The translations under genes were made by a program, and so were the position numbers. Of a stretch of DNA of 24,632 bases, positions 14,015 through 22,066 are shown one piece after another (positions within the stretch are counted from its first letter, which is position 1; every line of letters starts with the position of its first letter). Location of the stretch: NCBI GenBank assembly GCA_027064405.1, contig JAMOPP010000205.1, forward strand, positions 1 to 24,632. The letters are read 5' to 3'. Source of the DNA: Desulfurellales bacterium (GTDB taxonomy: Bacteria > Campylobacterota_A > Desulfurellia > Desulfurellales > Hippeaceae). Below the pieces are notes generated by a model. That model did no database searches, was not told the origin of the DNA, and saw nothing but the letters and a program-made list of their open reading frames with translations.

Positions 14015-15875
14015 TGTGTTTTCTTAAATATATTATAAGTATTGAAATTGCTGCCGGGGTTACGCCCTGTATTCTTAGTGCTTGACCAACGGAAACCGGT
14101 CTAATATCCATAAGTTTTCCCTTTACCTCATTTGATAATCCATTTACATTGTTGTAGTCGAAATCGTCCGGTATTTTTAAAGTTTCGTATTTTTTAAATT
14201 TTTCTATCTGCTGTCTTTGTAGGGAAAGGTATCCCTCATATTTAAAATCTATCTCTATCTCCTGCTTTGTGAATTTGTCAATAGGCGGTAAATCCGTTAC
14301 GATTGTCCTTAAAGTGTCGTATGAAACCTCTACCCTTCTTATCAGTTTTGCCAAGTCGGTTTTTGTTTTGATAATATCCGTATTTATAGATAGAAGTTTG
14401 TTGTTTGTCTCAGGTGTAGGCACCAGAAATCTATTTTTTAGAGTTTTCTTAATTTCATCTATTTTTCTTATCTGTTCCTTTACTATTGCGTAATCTTCCT
14501 TTCTCATTAAGCCGGCATTAAACGATTTTTCGGCAAGTCTCAACTGTGTATTGTCTTCTCTTAGAATTAATCTATACTCTGCGCGTGATGTAAACATTCT
14601 GTAAGGCTCTTTTGTGCCTTTTGTGACAAGATCATCGATTAGCACTCCTGTATAAGCCTCATCCCTTCCGAGTATAAAAGGTTCTTTCTTCTGAACAAAG
14701 AACGAGGCATTAATACCGGCCACAGCTCCCTGTGCCGCCGCCTCTTCATAGCCACTTGTGCCGTTGATTTGACCTGCCATAAAAAGACCTTTTATCTTTT
14801 TTGTTTCGAGTGTATGTTTAAGCTGTGTAGGATCGACAAAATCATACTCTATTGCATATCCGGGACGCATAATTTCAACCTCTTCCAAGCCTTTCATACT
14901 TCTTAAAAAATTGAGTTGCACCTCGTAGCCCAAAGATGTATGAAGACCGTCTGCATAAATCTCCGTTGAGTTGGCATCTTGAGGCTCTAAGAAAATTTGG
15001 TGTTTCTTTTTTTCAAAGAATTTTACAACCTTATCTTCTATGGAGGGGCAATACCTAGGACCTAATGACGAAACCATACCGCTGTATAGAGGAGATTGGT
15101 CTAAGTTGCTCAATATTATATCGTGAGTTTTTTCGTTTGTATAGGCAAGGTAGCATGGAATATTGGGTCTATTGAAATTTTCCGTACGAAAAGAAAACGG
15201 TATGGGATCATCGTCCCCGGGTTGAGTTGTCAACACATCAAAATTTATAGTTCTTGCATCCAGTCTTGGAGTTGTGCCCGTTTTTAATCTACTTACTCTA
15301 AATCCAAGATTTCTCAGACTATCTGAAAGTTTAAGTGACGGAGGCTCCCACGCCCTTCCGGCCTCATATTCGTTGAGTCCTATAAATATTTTGCCCTTCA
15401 TAAAGGTTCCGGTAGTGATAACAACCGAACGGCATAGATACTCATTGCCTACATTTGTTTTAATGCCGACTATTTTATTATCCTCAACCAGAATTTCATC
15501 AACCATTTCCTGCTTTGTGTCCAAATGTTCCTGATGCTCCAGAACGGTTTTCATTCTATATTTGTATGCAACCATATCGGCTTGTGCCCTCGATGACCAC
15601 ACCGCAGGACCTTTACTTTTGTTCAAAATTTTAAACTGCAATCCGGTCTCGTCTATATTCCTTGCCATTTCTCCACCAAAAACATCAACCTCTTTTACGA
15701 GATGACCTTTGGCAAGACCGCCTATTGCAGGATTGCAACTCATAGCTCCTATTGAGTCAATTGCAATTGTTAACATTAAGGTATCGCACCCTAACCTTGC
15801 TGAGATTAATGCCGCTTCGCAACCGGCATGACCGCCACCCACTACTATAACATCATACTTTTTTGGATATATCAT
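13986..15875 (-). CDS. mnmG: tRNA uridine-5-carboxymethylaminomethyl synthase subunit MnmG (GidA)
   Basis: This 629-residue FAD protein works with MnmE to modify the wobble uridine (position 34) of certain tRNAs. The dinucleotide motif VVGGGHAGCEAALISARLG is at the N-terminus, followed by MSCNPAIGGLAKGHLVKEVD and GGEMARNIDETGLQF. Mid-protein GTFMKGKIFIG and AGQINGTSGYEEAAAQG, and the MnmE- and tRNA-binding C-terminal helices (LRIQGVTPAAISILI), are all present at normal length. GAGGA lies six bases before the ATG. A parS-like palindrome sits directly upstream. Confidence 0.98.
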   Translation of the reverse strand: MIYPKKYDVIVVGGGHAGCEAALISARLGCDTLMLTIAIDSIGAMSCNPAIGGLAKGHLVKEVDVFGGEMARNIDETGLQFKILNKSKGPAVWSSRAQADMVAYKYRMKTVLEHQEHLDTKQEMVDEILVEDNKIVGIKTNVGNEYLCRSVVITTGTFMKGKIFIGLNEYEAGRAWEPPSLKLSDSLRNLGFRVSRLKTGTTPRLDARTINFDVLTTQPGDDDPIPFSFRTENFNRPNIPCYLAYTNEKTHDIILSNLDQSPLYSGMVSSLGPRYCPSIEDKVVKFFEKKKHQIFLEPQDANSTEIYADGLHTSLGYEVQLNFLRSMKGLEEVEIMRPGYAIEYDFVDPTQLKHTLETKKIKGLFMAGQINGTSGYEEAAAQGAVAGINASFFVQKKEPFILGRDEAYTGVLIDDLVTKGTKEPYRMFTSRAEYRLILREDNTQLRLAEKSFNAGLMRKEDYAIVKEQIRKIDEIKKTLKNRFLVPTPETNNKLLSINTDIIKTKTDLAKLIRRVEVSYDTLRTIVTDLPPIDKFTKQEIEIDFKYEGYLSLQRQQIEKFKKYETLKIPDDFDYNNVNGLSNEVKGKLMDIRPVSVGQALRIQGVTPAAISILIIYLRKHSDKRFKIAN

Positions 15876-15886
15876 TTCTATTCCTC

Positions 15887-15906
15887 AATGTTTCATGTGA
15901 AACATT
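15887..15906. promoter_or_regulatory. parS-like centromere site
   Basis: AATGTTTCATGTGAAACATT is a 20-bp palindrome with a TG centre. Its inner 16 bases (15889-15904) match the chromosomal ParB-binding consensus TGTTTCACGTGAAACA at 15 of 16 positions, differing by one C to T in the centre. It lies in the 48-bp gap between mnmE and mnmG, in the origin-proximal cluster where parS sites are normally found. Confidence 0.7.
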
Positions 15907-15923
15907 TTTTAATCTTTTCATCT

Positions 15924-17279
15924 TTATTTACCTATACAAAAATTTTTAAACATAGAATCAAGCATATCTTCGTTTGTTATTCTTCCAACTATTTCATCTA
16001 ATTCATCAACCAAATTTGCAATATCCACCGCAAAAAGGGCAGGGTCAATATCTTTTTTTACATCGTGGATAAGCAAATCGCATATTTCTATGGAATTTTT
16101 TAAACTGTTTTTTTGCTTTGCATTTAAAGAAACAATGTCAGCATCATTAATATCACCTAAGGATAATTTTGAGAGCATATCCTCCAACTCTATAATGCCC
16201 TTTTTTGTGGTACATGAAACTTCAACTATATTTTTAAAATTCAATCTATTTTTGTCAAGTATGATTTTTTTATCAATTTTATTTACAACAGCTACTATTT
16301 TTTTATCTATTTTCTGCAAATCTTCTATGATTCTAATATCTTCTTCTTGTAAATCTTTAGAACCGTCAAATATTGCAACTACGATATCAGAGTTCTTGAT
16401 AGCCTCTTTGCTTTTAGAAACGCCTATGCTTTCTATAGGGTCATCTGTTTTGCGTATTCCGGCGGTATCAAGTATAGTAAACGGTATGCCTCGTATTGTG
16501 AACTGTTCAGAAATGACATCTCTTGTAGTTCCCGGTATATCCGTAACAATAGCCCTTTCCAAACCCGTTAATATATTGAGTAAACTTGATTTTCCCACAT
16601 TTGGTCTTCCTACGAGAGAGAGTACAATGCCCTCAAAAAGATAGTTTCCAAACTCCGAAGATTTTAGTATTGATTGGAGTTTCTCTTTTATGCTAAGCAG
16701 CTTGTTTACCTTTTCCTGTTTTGTTGTGTTGCTGAGTTCTTCTTCAGGATGATCTATTACAACTTCATTTTCCGCCATTATAAAAATTATTGATTCCCTT
16801 ATTTTGTCAAGTTTATTTGAAAATTTGCCACTTAACTGCCTTTGCGCAACAGAAAGAGCCCTTTTGCTTTTTGAGGAGATTATTTTTGATATTGCTTCTG
16901 CCTGAGATAGGTCTATCTTGCCGTTTAAGTATGCTCTTTTTGTAAATTCACCTGGCAAAGCCATTCTTGCTCCTACTTCAAAAAGTCTCTCCAAAACCGC
17001 ATTGAGAACAACATACCCTCCGTGACAATTTACTTCAAAAGAGTTTTCGCCCGTATAAGAACGGGGTGCCATAAAAACCGAAACAAGCACTTCATCTATA
17101 ATCGTCCCGTTTTTGTCAAGTATGTGGCCATAATAAACTCTATTCGCTTCAAAGTCGATATCCTTACTGAAAACTTTTTTTAAGATAGCAATAGAATTTT
17201 TCCCTGATACCCTTATAATCCCTATCGCAGACGAGGTATATCCTGTTGCAATAGCCGCTATTGTGTCATTGTCATACAT
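15924..17279 (-). CDS. mnmE: tRNA modification GTPase MnmE (TrmE)
   Basis: This 451-residue protein is the GTPase partner of MnmG in wobble-uridine modification. The N-terminal folate-binding domain contains DTIAAIATGYTSSAIGIIRV and MAPRSYTGENSFEVNCHGG. The inserted G domain shows GRPNVGKSS, DIPGTTRD, DTAGIRKTDD and NKID. It ends in FCIGK, the conserved CxGK tail with its functional cysteine. Length is normal. It overlaps the yidC end by 8 bases. Confidence 0.98.
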   Translation of the reverse strand: MYDNDTIAAIATGYTSSAIGIIRVSGKNSIAILKKVFSKDIDFEANRVYYGHILDKNGTIIDEVLVSVFMAPRSYTGENSFEVNCHGGYVVLNAVLERLFEVGARMALPGEFTKRAYLNGKIDLSQAEAISKIISSKSKRALSVAQRQLSGKFSNKLDKIRESIIFIMAENEVVIDHPEEELSNTTKQEKVNKLLSIKEKLQSILKSSEFGNYLFEGIVLSLVGRPNVGKSSLLNILTGLERAIVTDIPGTTRDVISEQFTIRGIPFTILDTAGIRKTDDPIESIGVSKSKEAIKNSDIVVAIFDGSKDLQEEDIRIIEDLQKIDKKIVAVVNKIDKKIILDKNRLNFKNIVEVSCTTKKGIIELEDMLSKLSLGDINDADIVSLNAKQKNSLKNSIEICDLLIHDVKKDIDPALFAVDIANLVDELDEIVGRITNEDMLDSMFKNFCIGK

Positions 17280-18816
17280 GTTTTTCTTTTGATTCTATTA
17301 TTTTAGAATCTATAAACACCTGTTGTATTATTGTTAAAATGTTGTTTGTTGCCCAATATAAAACCAATCCTGACGGGAAATTTAAAAACATAAACGTAAA
17401 TATCAAGGGCAGGAACATCATTATCTTTGCCTGCTTCGGATCCATACTTGTAGGTGTAAGTTTTTGCTGCAAAAACATAGTTATGCCCATTATTATAGGT
17501 AATATGTAATAAGGGTCCTTTGCGCTTAAATCAACTATCCATAATGCAAAGGGCGCGCCCCTTAACTCTATTGCATTCAAAAGAACATTGTAAAAACCCA
17601 AAAATACGGGTATTTGAATGACTACCGGTAGGCATCCTCCAAACGGATTTACTTTATGTTTTTTGTAAAGTTCCATTGTCGCTTTATTTAGCTGATCGGG
17701 TTTACCTTTATATTTTACCTGCAATTCTTTCAATTTAGGCTGAAGTTTTGACATTGATTTCATAGACTTAAATGATTTAAAGCTTAAGGGATAAAAAAGT
17801 AGTCTTATAAAAAATGTCAGTAGAATAATAGCCAATCCATAGTTTCCAAGATATGCGTATAGCACATTCAAAACCTTTAGAAGGGGTTTTCCTATAAAAC
17901 CGAACATCCCGAATCTTATGATTTTGTCAAGTTTTGGGTTCACCGAGTCTATAATCTCTTTACTTTTTGGGCCTGCATATATTGTAAGGTGTGACGGAGT
18001 TGAAATATTTGCATATATATACGATGCATCGTCAATCTCATTGTAACCTGCTACAATGTGTTTTTTTGCATCAGGCAATAAAGCAAAACAAAAATATTTA
18101 CTCTCCAGTGCAACCCAATCTATATTGGAGTCAGGTTTTATTTTATTATCTTTTTTTATTTTTTTATTATCTACAAGTGCTACAGCCCCAAGATGAGAAT
18201 ATTTACCCTTTTTCAAATCCCCAAGATTTGGCCCTGCATAGATGGAAAATTCTTCATTAACAGGTTTTCCGTTTCTGTAAACCTGAATATTTGTTGCAAT
18301 ATCATATTTATTATTTACAAACTTATATGTTTTTTCTATTGTTATGCCATTTTTAGATTTTTTGAGAATCAGTGTAAATGTGGCATTTTCCCCGCTTAAA
18401 CTGTACTGCTTTTTATTTGGAATATATGTCGTTGTTTTTTCTACATCTTCAACATCCCGCGACCTAAACACGGTTTCTAAATTTTTGTATTTACCACTGC
18501 TTTCTATTAGATTAACAGGTTTTTTATCCACCTTGTATTTTTTTAATATCAATCTTTTAATAGACCCGTTTGCAGTTGATATTGCAATCTTATAATAATC
18601 TGTATCTATCTTTACAGGATTGTCGTCCGTTACAGTAGAACTCTTGCTCTCCAAAGAAACAGCTTGTCTGTTTGTTTTTACCTGACTACTGTTTTCAGAT
18701 GCGGTATTTCTATTTTCATTGTTGTAGGTTTTCGGTAAAAAAAAGTATGAATAAGCTGTTATAAGTAACATTGTGATTAATACAGCCACAAGGGCTCTTT
18801 TTTCATTGCCTCCCAT
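17272..18816 (-). CDS. yidC: membrane protein insertase YidC
   Basis: This 514-residue protein inserts and folds inner-membrane proteins. It has one N-terminal helix (about 8-28), a large periplasmic beta domain (about 50-310) as in Gram-negative YidC, then the five-helix core. That core contains FYPLSFKSFKSMKSMSKLQP, CLPVVIQIPVFLGFYNVL and FPSGLVLYWATNNIL. The hydrophilic groove arginine is expected in FFIRLLFYPLS. AAGGAG precedes the ATG by six bases. The presence of the periplasmic domain supports a diderm host. It overlaps yidD by 14 bases. Confidence 0.98.
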   Translation of the reverse strand: MGGNEKRALVAVLITMLLITAYSYFFLPKTYNNENRNTASENSSQVKTNRQAVSLESKSSTVTDDNPVKIDTDYYKIAISTANGSIKRLILKKYKVDKKPVNLIESSGKYKNLETVFRSRDVEDVEKTTTYIPNKKQYSLSGENATFTLILKKSKNGITIEKTYKFVNNKYDIATNIQVYRNGKPVNEEFSIYAGPNLGDLKKGKYSHLGAVALVDNKKIKKDNKIKPDSNIDWVALESKYFCFALLPDAKKHIVAGYNEIDDASYIYANISTPSHLTIYAGPKSKEIIDSVNPKLDKIIRFGMFGFIGKPLLKVLNVLYAYLGNYGLAIILLTFFIRLLFYPLSFKSFKSMKSMSKLQPKLKELQVKYKGKPDQLNKATMELYKKHKVNPFGGCLPVVIQIPVFLGFYNVLLNAIELRGAPFALWIVDLSAKDPYYILPIIMGITMFLQQKLTPTSMDPKQAKIMMFLPLIFTFMFLNFPSGLVLYWATNNILTIIQQVFIDSKIIESKEKHV

Positions 18817-19069
18817 TTTTTCTCCTTTTGAATTTAATTAGGGGTTTATTAGGCGGATCATATCCTCCGTCTGTCCAGGGACCGCATCTTAGAATACGAT
18901 ATAAGGACATAATAGAACCTTGAAAAGGTCCGAATTTTTTTATAGCTTCTATTGAATAGTTGGAACATGTAGGATAAAACCTACAACTTGGCTTTGTAAA
19001 AATTGATATATATCTTTGATAAAATCTTATAACAGCAATAAGGGAAGATGAGACAAATTCTTTAGACAT
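18803..19069 (-). CDS. yidD: membrane protein insertion efficiency factor YidD
   Basis: An 88-residue protein of the YidD family, thought to assist YidC-dependent insertion at the membrane. The signature is complete: CRFYPTCSNYSIEAIKKFGP, then RILRCGPWTDGGYDPP. The N-terminus has a short amphipathic, hydrophobic stretch. It overlaps rnpA by 8 bases and yidC by 14, placing it in the usual position between the two. Confidence 0.96.
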   Translation of the reverse strand: MSKEFVSSSLIAVIRFYQRYISIFTKPSCRFYPTCSNYSIEAIKKFGPFQGSIMSLYRILRCGPWTDGGYDPPNKPLIKFKRRKNGRQ

Positions 19070-19412
19070 CTTGTTTGTATTTACAGAATTTACTCAAGAA
19101 ATTCAAAAAGCTGTTTTCTATCTCGGTATAGTTTGCCGTGACTATCTGTTTTCTTGCAACCAATATGATATTTATATTTTTGCGTATCAAATTTTGATTG
19201 GTGCGAACCACTTCTCTCATAACTCTTTTTGCCCTGTTTCTCGCAACAGCATTACCTACTTTTTTACTTGCAACAAAACCAACCTTAAATTCTTCAGTAT
19301 TTCTTAAAATAAAGACAACAAAAAATCGCCCTACAAATTTTGACCCTTCCGAATATATTTTATTAAATTCTTTAGATTTTAAAGTTGTATATGCGGGTTT
19401 TAAACCGTTAAT
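19062..19412 (-). CDS. rnpA: ribonuclease P protein component
   Basis: The protein subunit of RNase P helps the catalytic RNA cut tRNA 5' leaders. The frame encodes FKVGFVASKKVGNAVARNRA and KRVMREVVR, the family's RNR motif (58-60 when counted from the start used here), with the N-terminal LKSKEFNKIYSEG. The upstream in-frame stop lies inside rpmH, and no ATG, GTG or TTG exists between it and the conserved core. The best start is ATT at 19412-19410, with GGAAGGA five bases before it, giving 116 residues, a normal size, and a 13-base overlap with rpmH. A sequencing error is the main alternative. Confidence 0.9.
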   Translation of the reverse strand: MNGLKPAYTTLKSKEFNKIYSEGSKFVGRFFVVFILRNTEEFKVGFVASKKVGNAVARNRAKRVMREVVRTNQNLIRKNINIILVARKQIVTANYTEIENSFLNFLSKFCKYKQDV

Positions 19413-19534
19413 CTTTTCCTTCCCTTTGATCTTCTTGAACTTAGAACGGCTCTGCCCGATCTTGTTTTCATCCTTTCTCTAAAGCCGTGAACCCTCTTTT
19501 TTCTTGTATTGTGCGGTTGAAATGTTCTTTTCAT
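19400..19534 (-). CDS. rpmH: 50S ribosomal protein L34
   Basis: A 44-residue basic protein of the large ribosomal subunit, starting MKRTFQPHNTRKKRVHGFRE and ending KGRKRLTV, which is the whole family pattern. GGAGGTT (19542-19548) lies seven bases before the ATG. It is the first gene of the operon and carries the start of rnpA within its end. Confidence 0.97.
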   Translation of the reverse strand: MKRTFQPHNTRKKRVHGFRERMKTRSGRAVLSSRRSKGRKRLTV

Positions 19535-19580
19535 CTTAAATAACCTCCGATTAGCAAATTAATAAAAATCAAGCGTATGC

Positions 19581-19608
19581 AGTATACTAAAAACTCAAGA
19601 AATTTCAA
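19581..19608 (-). promoter_or_regulatory. promoter of the rpmH operon
   Basis: On the minus strand TTGAAA (19603-19608), 16 bases, TATACT (19581-19586), about 46 bp upstream of the rpmH ATG. This fits a strong housekeeping promoter. Confidence 0.65.
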
Positions 19609-19719
19609 CAAGAAAAGCGGTGAAGGCATAAAAACAAAATAATTATAGACAGGCAAAATAAATGGATTATTATAAAATGTTAAGATATGACTCCTGATGC
19701 TTCGACATTGTTTCTTCTC

Positions 19720-19780
19720 TTCAAATTGTATTGTGAGCAAATAAAGAAATTAAATAACATTGTGAATAGTACAATTTGAA
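19720..19780. repeat. 11-bp perfect inverted repeat upstream of the rpmH promoter
   Basis: TTCAAATTGTA (19720-19730) and TACAATTTGAA (19770-19780) are exact inverted copies separated by 39 bases. The spacer contains two TTGTGA strings. Function unknown. Confidence 0.45.
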
Positions 19781-19790
19781 AAATATGCCA

Positions 19791-19831
19791 ATCTTCCACC
19801 TTTAGAAGTGCCACCTACGAGGTGGAAAGAT
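19791..19831 (-). terminator. hairpin behind the enoyl-CoA-hydratase-like gene
   Basis: ATCTTCCACC (19791-19800) pairs with GGTGGAAAGAT (19821-19831) with one bulge. A second CCACC at 19811-19815 can instead pair with the same GGTGG in a tight 5-base-loop hairpin, so two folds compete. On the minus strand an ATTTTT run follows about six bases later, as in a loose rho-independent terminator. Confidence 0.45.
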
Positions 19832-19918
19832 TCTATGTAAACTATTTTTAAAAATCCCGTTAGAATAGGGAAAAACCTACCAAATGTAAAATGTTAAGAC
19901 ACGGCCCCATTATACGGT

Positions 19919-20695
19919 TTATTTTAATTTCCAGTTAGGTTCTCTCTTGTTCAAAAATGCATCTATACCCTCTTTTGCATCCTCAAGTGTGCATATTTGG
20001 CTAAAAGCATAGTTTGCAAGTTCTATTGCTTTAGAAAGTTCCAAATCGGACATTTTATAAAATGCCTTTTTGGTTATCTGCATTGCAAGAGGACTTTTTG
20101 AAGCAATTTCATAGGCTAATTTCTGAGTTTCTTCCTCTAAATCTTCTTTTTCCACAACTTTATTTATAAGACCGATTCTTTCCGCTTCGTCTGCGTCTAT
20201 AATTTTGCCGGTCAAAAGAAGTTCAAGTGTTTTTTTCCTTCCTAAACTTTTTGACAATGCAACCGCCGGTCCTATGCAAGATAGTCCTACATTAATTGCC
20301 GTTGCACCGAACTTTGTTCCCTTTGCTGCAATTGCCAAATCACATAAAGCGGTAAGACCTATTCCGTTTGCTACGGCAAAGCCATGAACAGAGGCTATAA
20401 CCGGTTTTTTCATATTTGTTATGGTTTCATTCATTTTCTCCATAAGGGTTGTCGTATCATAGTATTCCAAAGCTGTTTTATCCTTGAGTTCATTGATATC
20501 TATTCCCGCAGAGAAACCTTTTCCGGATGCCTTTATAACTACAACCCTTATATCTTCGTCATTGTCAAGCTCTATCAAAGCATTGTTTAGTTCATTGGCA
20601 AGGGGAGTTGTGAAAACATTTAAATTATCAGGTCTATTAAGCGTAATTGTGCCTATATAATTCTTTTTTTCCAAATTGATATTTTTATACTCCAT
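19919..20695 (-). CDS. enoyl-CoA hydratase/isomerase-fold protein with altered active site
   Basis: The 258-residue crotonase-fold protein starts at ATG 20695, with GGAGG at 20701-20705; a TTG four codons upstream lies on the ribosome site itself. CoA and oxyanion motifs are present: KGFSAGIDI and HGFAVANGIGL. Both glutamates that activate water in classical enoyl-CoA hydratase (rat Glu144 and Glu164) are replaced, by Gly113 in GIGLTALCD and Ala133 in FGATAINVG. The following INVGLSCIGPAVALSKSLG resembles the ECHDC3-type branch. It may therefore be an isomerase, thioesterase-like or non-hydratase crotonase. It is a single gene between two intergenic gaps. Substrate unknown. Confidence 0.88.
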   Translation of the reverse strand: MEYKNINLEKKNYIGTITLNRPDNLNVFTTPLANELNNALIELDNDEDIRVVVIKASGKGFSAGIDINELKDKTALEYYDTTTLMEKMNETITNMKKPVIASVHGFAVANGIGLTALCDLAIAAKGTKFGATAINVGLSCIGPAVALSKSLGRKKTLELLLTGKIIDADEAERIGLINKVVEKEDLEEETQKLAYEIASKSPLAMQITKKAFYKMSDLELSKAIELANYAFSQICTLEDAKEGIDAFLNKREPNWKLK

Positions 20696-20991
20696 ATTAA
20701 CCTCCAAAAGTTATATTTTGAAATTGTTGCACGATGGCATAGTAGCAATCCCATATTTTTTTCCTATTCAAGACCCTTTTTTCCTCAAGAGAAGAACTCT
20801 TTAACGAATAAATTTTAATTAACCTAACAACCTATTTTATATATCTCTCAAAAACTCTTGCCACAAATAGGCTATAACCACATTCTTTCCAAGAGATTGA
20901 TAAGAGATTACACATTATTGCAACAATCCTATCTTCGCCAAATTATATAGAAAATAATCAAAATATCAAGTATAAATTAATTAATAAAGTG
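20696..20991. other. AT-rich gap with scattered inverted repeats
   Basis: No gene is supported here. ATTGTTGCA (20723-20731) is matched by TGCAACAAT (20919-20927), and CCTATTT by AAATAGG within the gap. AGAGATT occurs twice close together near 20892-20909. It should contain the promoter for the gene ending at 19919, but no clear -35/-10 pair stands out. Confidence 0.4.
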
Positions 20992-21510
20992 TTATCGCCA
21001 GGAAAATATAATATAAAACAGCTGTTTTATATTTGTATCTCTGTGCGAAATGAGCCTTTTTGACAAAACATTACGACTGTCATAAGCATAAGCAATCTGT
21101 GCATAATCCATATATTTTTTATGTGTAATCTTTAAAAAAAGCGCCAAAGATGCATAAATTCTTGAACTCCATACGCCGTTCGGAGACCGATTCTCTATTT
21201 TTTGCAGTTTTCGTATAGCTATATCGGCATTTCCGCAGTAACCATAAGAAATTGAAAGCCAATAAGATGCATAAAAATTATTGCCTTTGTTTTTAAAATA
21301 ACTTATTGCTTTTTTGCACATTCCTTTTTTAAGATAATCAATGCCTCTATTCGACCTGTTTTTAATGGTAACATTGTGCTTTTTTGCAGTGTATTTATGC
21401 TGTATGGGGTTTGGTTTTACATTGTAGGACGGGTACTTTATATACCCGCCACTACAGGAGTAGAGAACAAAGAGAAGAAAAAAAGCAAAAAGGGAAAGAT
21501 TATAACGCAT
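20992..21510 (-). CDS. small lipoprotein with TPR-like region, unrecognised
   Basis: From ATG 21510 the protein has 172 residues, starting MRYNLSLFAFFLLFVLYSCS. This is a lipoprotein signal with LYSC as a lipobox, so the mature protein would be lipidated at Cys19. A longer frame to 21567 exists, but its 19 extra residues would spoil the signal. Residues about 60-130 (GIDYLKKGMCKKAISYFKNK and YWLSISYGYCGNADIAIRKL) look like tetratricopeptide-type helical repeats. The ATG overlaps the end of the upstream gene by 11 bases, indicating coupled translation. Family not recognised. Confidence 0.7.
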   Translation of the reverse strand: MRYNLSLFAFFLLFVLYSCSGGYIKYPSYNVKPNPIQHKYTAKKHNVTIKNRSNRGIDYLKKGMCKKAISYFKNKGNNFYASYWLSISYGYCGNADIAIRKLQKIENRSPNGVWSSRIYASLALFLKITHKKYMDYAQIAYAYDSRNVLSKRLISHRDTNIKQLFYIIFSWR

Positions 21511-22057
21511 TCTGGAATGTTTTATATGTATTCTCAAAAGCTGTATTAATCCATTCATGGGCATCATCTATATAATTCATTATTAAATCTTTCTCGTCGC
21601 CTTTTTTTGTTTCTAACATATAATATGCTACAAAACCGCTTGCTACGGATGTTAAAACAGAAGCAACAAAATGTACTTTTTTTGTAACAATCTTTGTTAG
21701 AAGAATGCTGCTTAGAAAGGAAGCAACGCCGACATATGTGGCTTTTGCCGTATCTTCATTATTCGTTAAAAGGTCGATGGGGGCGACATACAAACCGTAT
21801 TCACTCAATGCCTGAGCCTTATCAAGTATCATTTCCCACTTGTCTTTATTCTTTGCTATAAAATCCGGATTATTTTTATTTATATACTCTTTTAATTCTG
21901 ATGTTAGAAGGTTAATGTTTTCTTTTCCCCAGCTTGACAGTTCTTCTCTAATATTTTCGAGGGTATCCTTCATATTGTCACTGCTGTTAACTTTCTGTTT
22001 AATTTGAGCAATAACATCGTTTGATTTACTTTTGTATTTTTCAAGAATTGAATTCAT
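21500..22057 (-). CDS. two-helix membrane protein, unrecognised
   Basis: A 185-residue protein with a charged, helical N-terminal 100 residues (IAQIKQKVNSSDNMKDTLEN and similar heptad-like stretches). Two adjacent hydrophobic segments follow at about 106-124 and 128-148 (VGVASFLSSILLTKI and FVASVLTSVASGFVAYYML), with a KK turn between. A C-terminal cytoplasmic-type tail closes it. GGAGG (22063-22067) lies before the ATG and overlaps the AMMECR1 stop, so it is translationally linked to that gene. I know no family for it. Confidence 0.75.
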   Translation of the reverse strand: MNSILEKYKSKSNDVIAQIKQKVNSSDNMKDTLENIREELSSWGKENINLLTSELKEYINKNNPDFIAKNKDKWEMILDKAQALSEYGLYVAPIDLLTNNEDTAKATYVGVASFLSSILLTKIVTKKVHFVASVLTSVASGFVAYYMLETKKGDEKDLIMNYIDDAHEWINTAFENTYKTFQNAL

Positions 22058-22066
22058 AACAACCTC

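Larger units (their letters stand above)
19673..19908 (+). repeat. two diverged 22-bp direct repeats
   Basis: TAAAATGTTAAGA followed by TATGACTCC (19673-19694) recurs as TAAAATGTTAAGA followed by CACGGCCCC (19887-19908). The two copies differ at four positions, all transitions, with a 214-bp period. They bracket the inverted repeats below in the gap between echA and rpmH. An old insertion or MITE remnant, or paired binding sites, could explain this. Confidence 0.5.

Noticed and set aside
19531..19740. Open frame on the minus strand upstream of rpmH
   Set aside because: It runs over the rpmH promoter and ribosome site, has no start signal, and has no recognisable sequence.
19870..19886. AAACCTACCA, similar to the Thermotoga DnaA-box 12-mer
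   Set aside because: A single partial copy (10 of 12) with no cluster around it; not enough to propose an origin.
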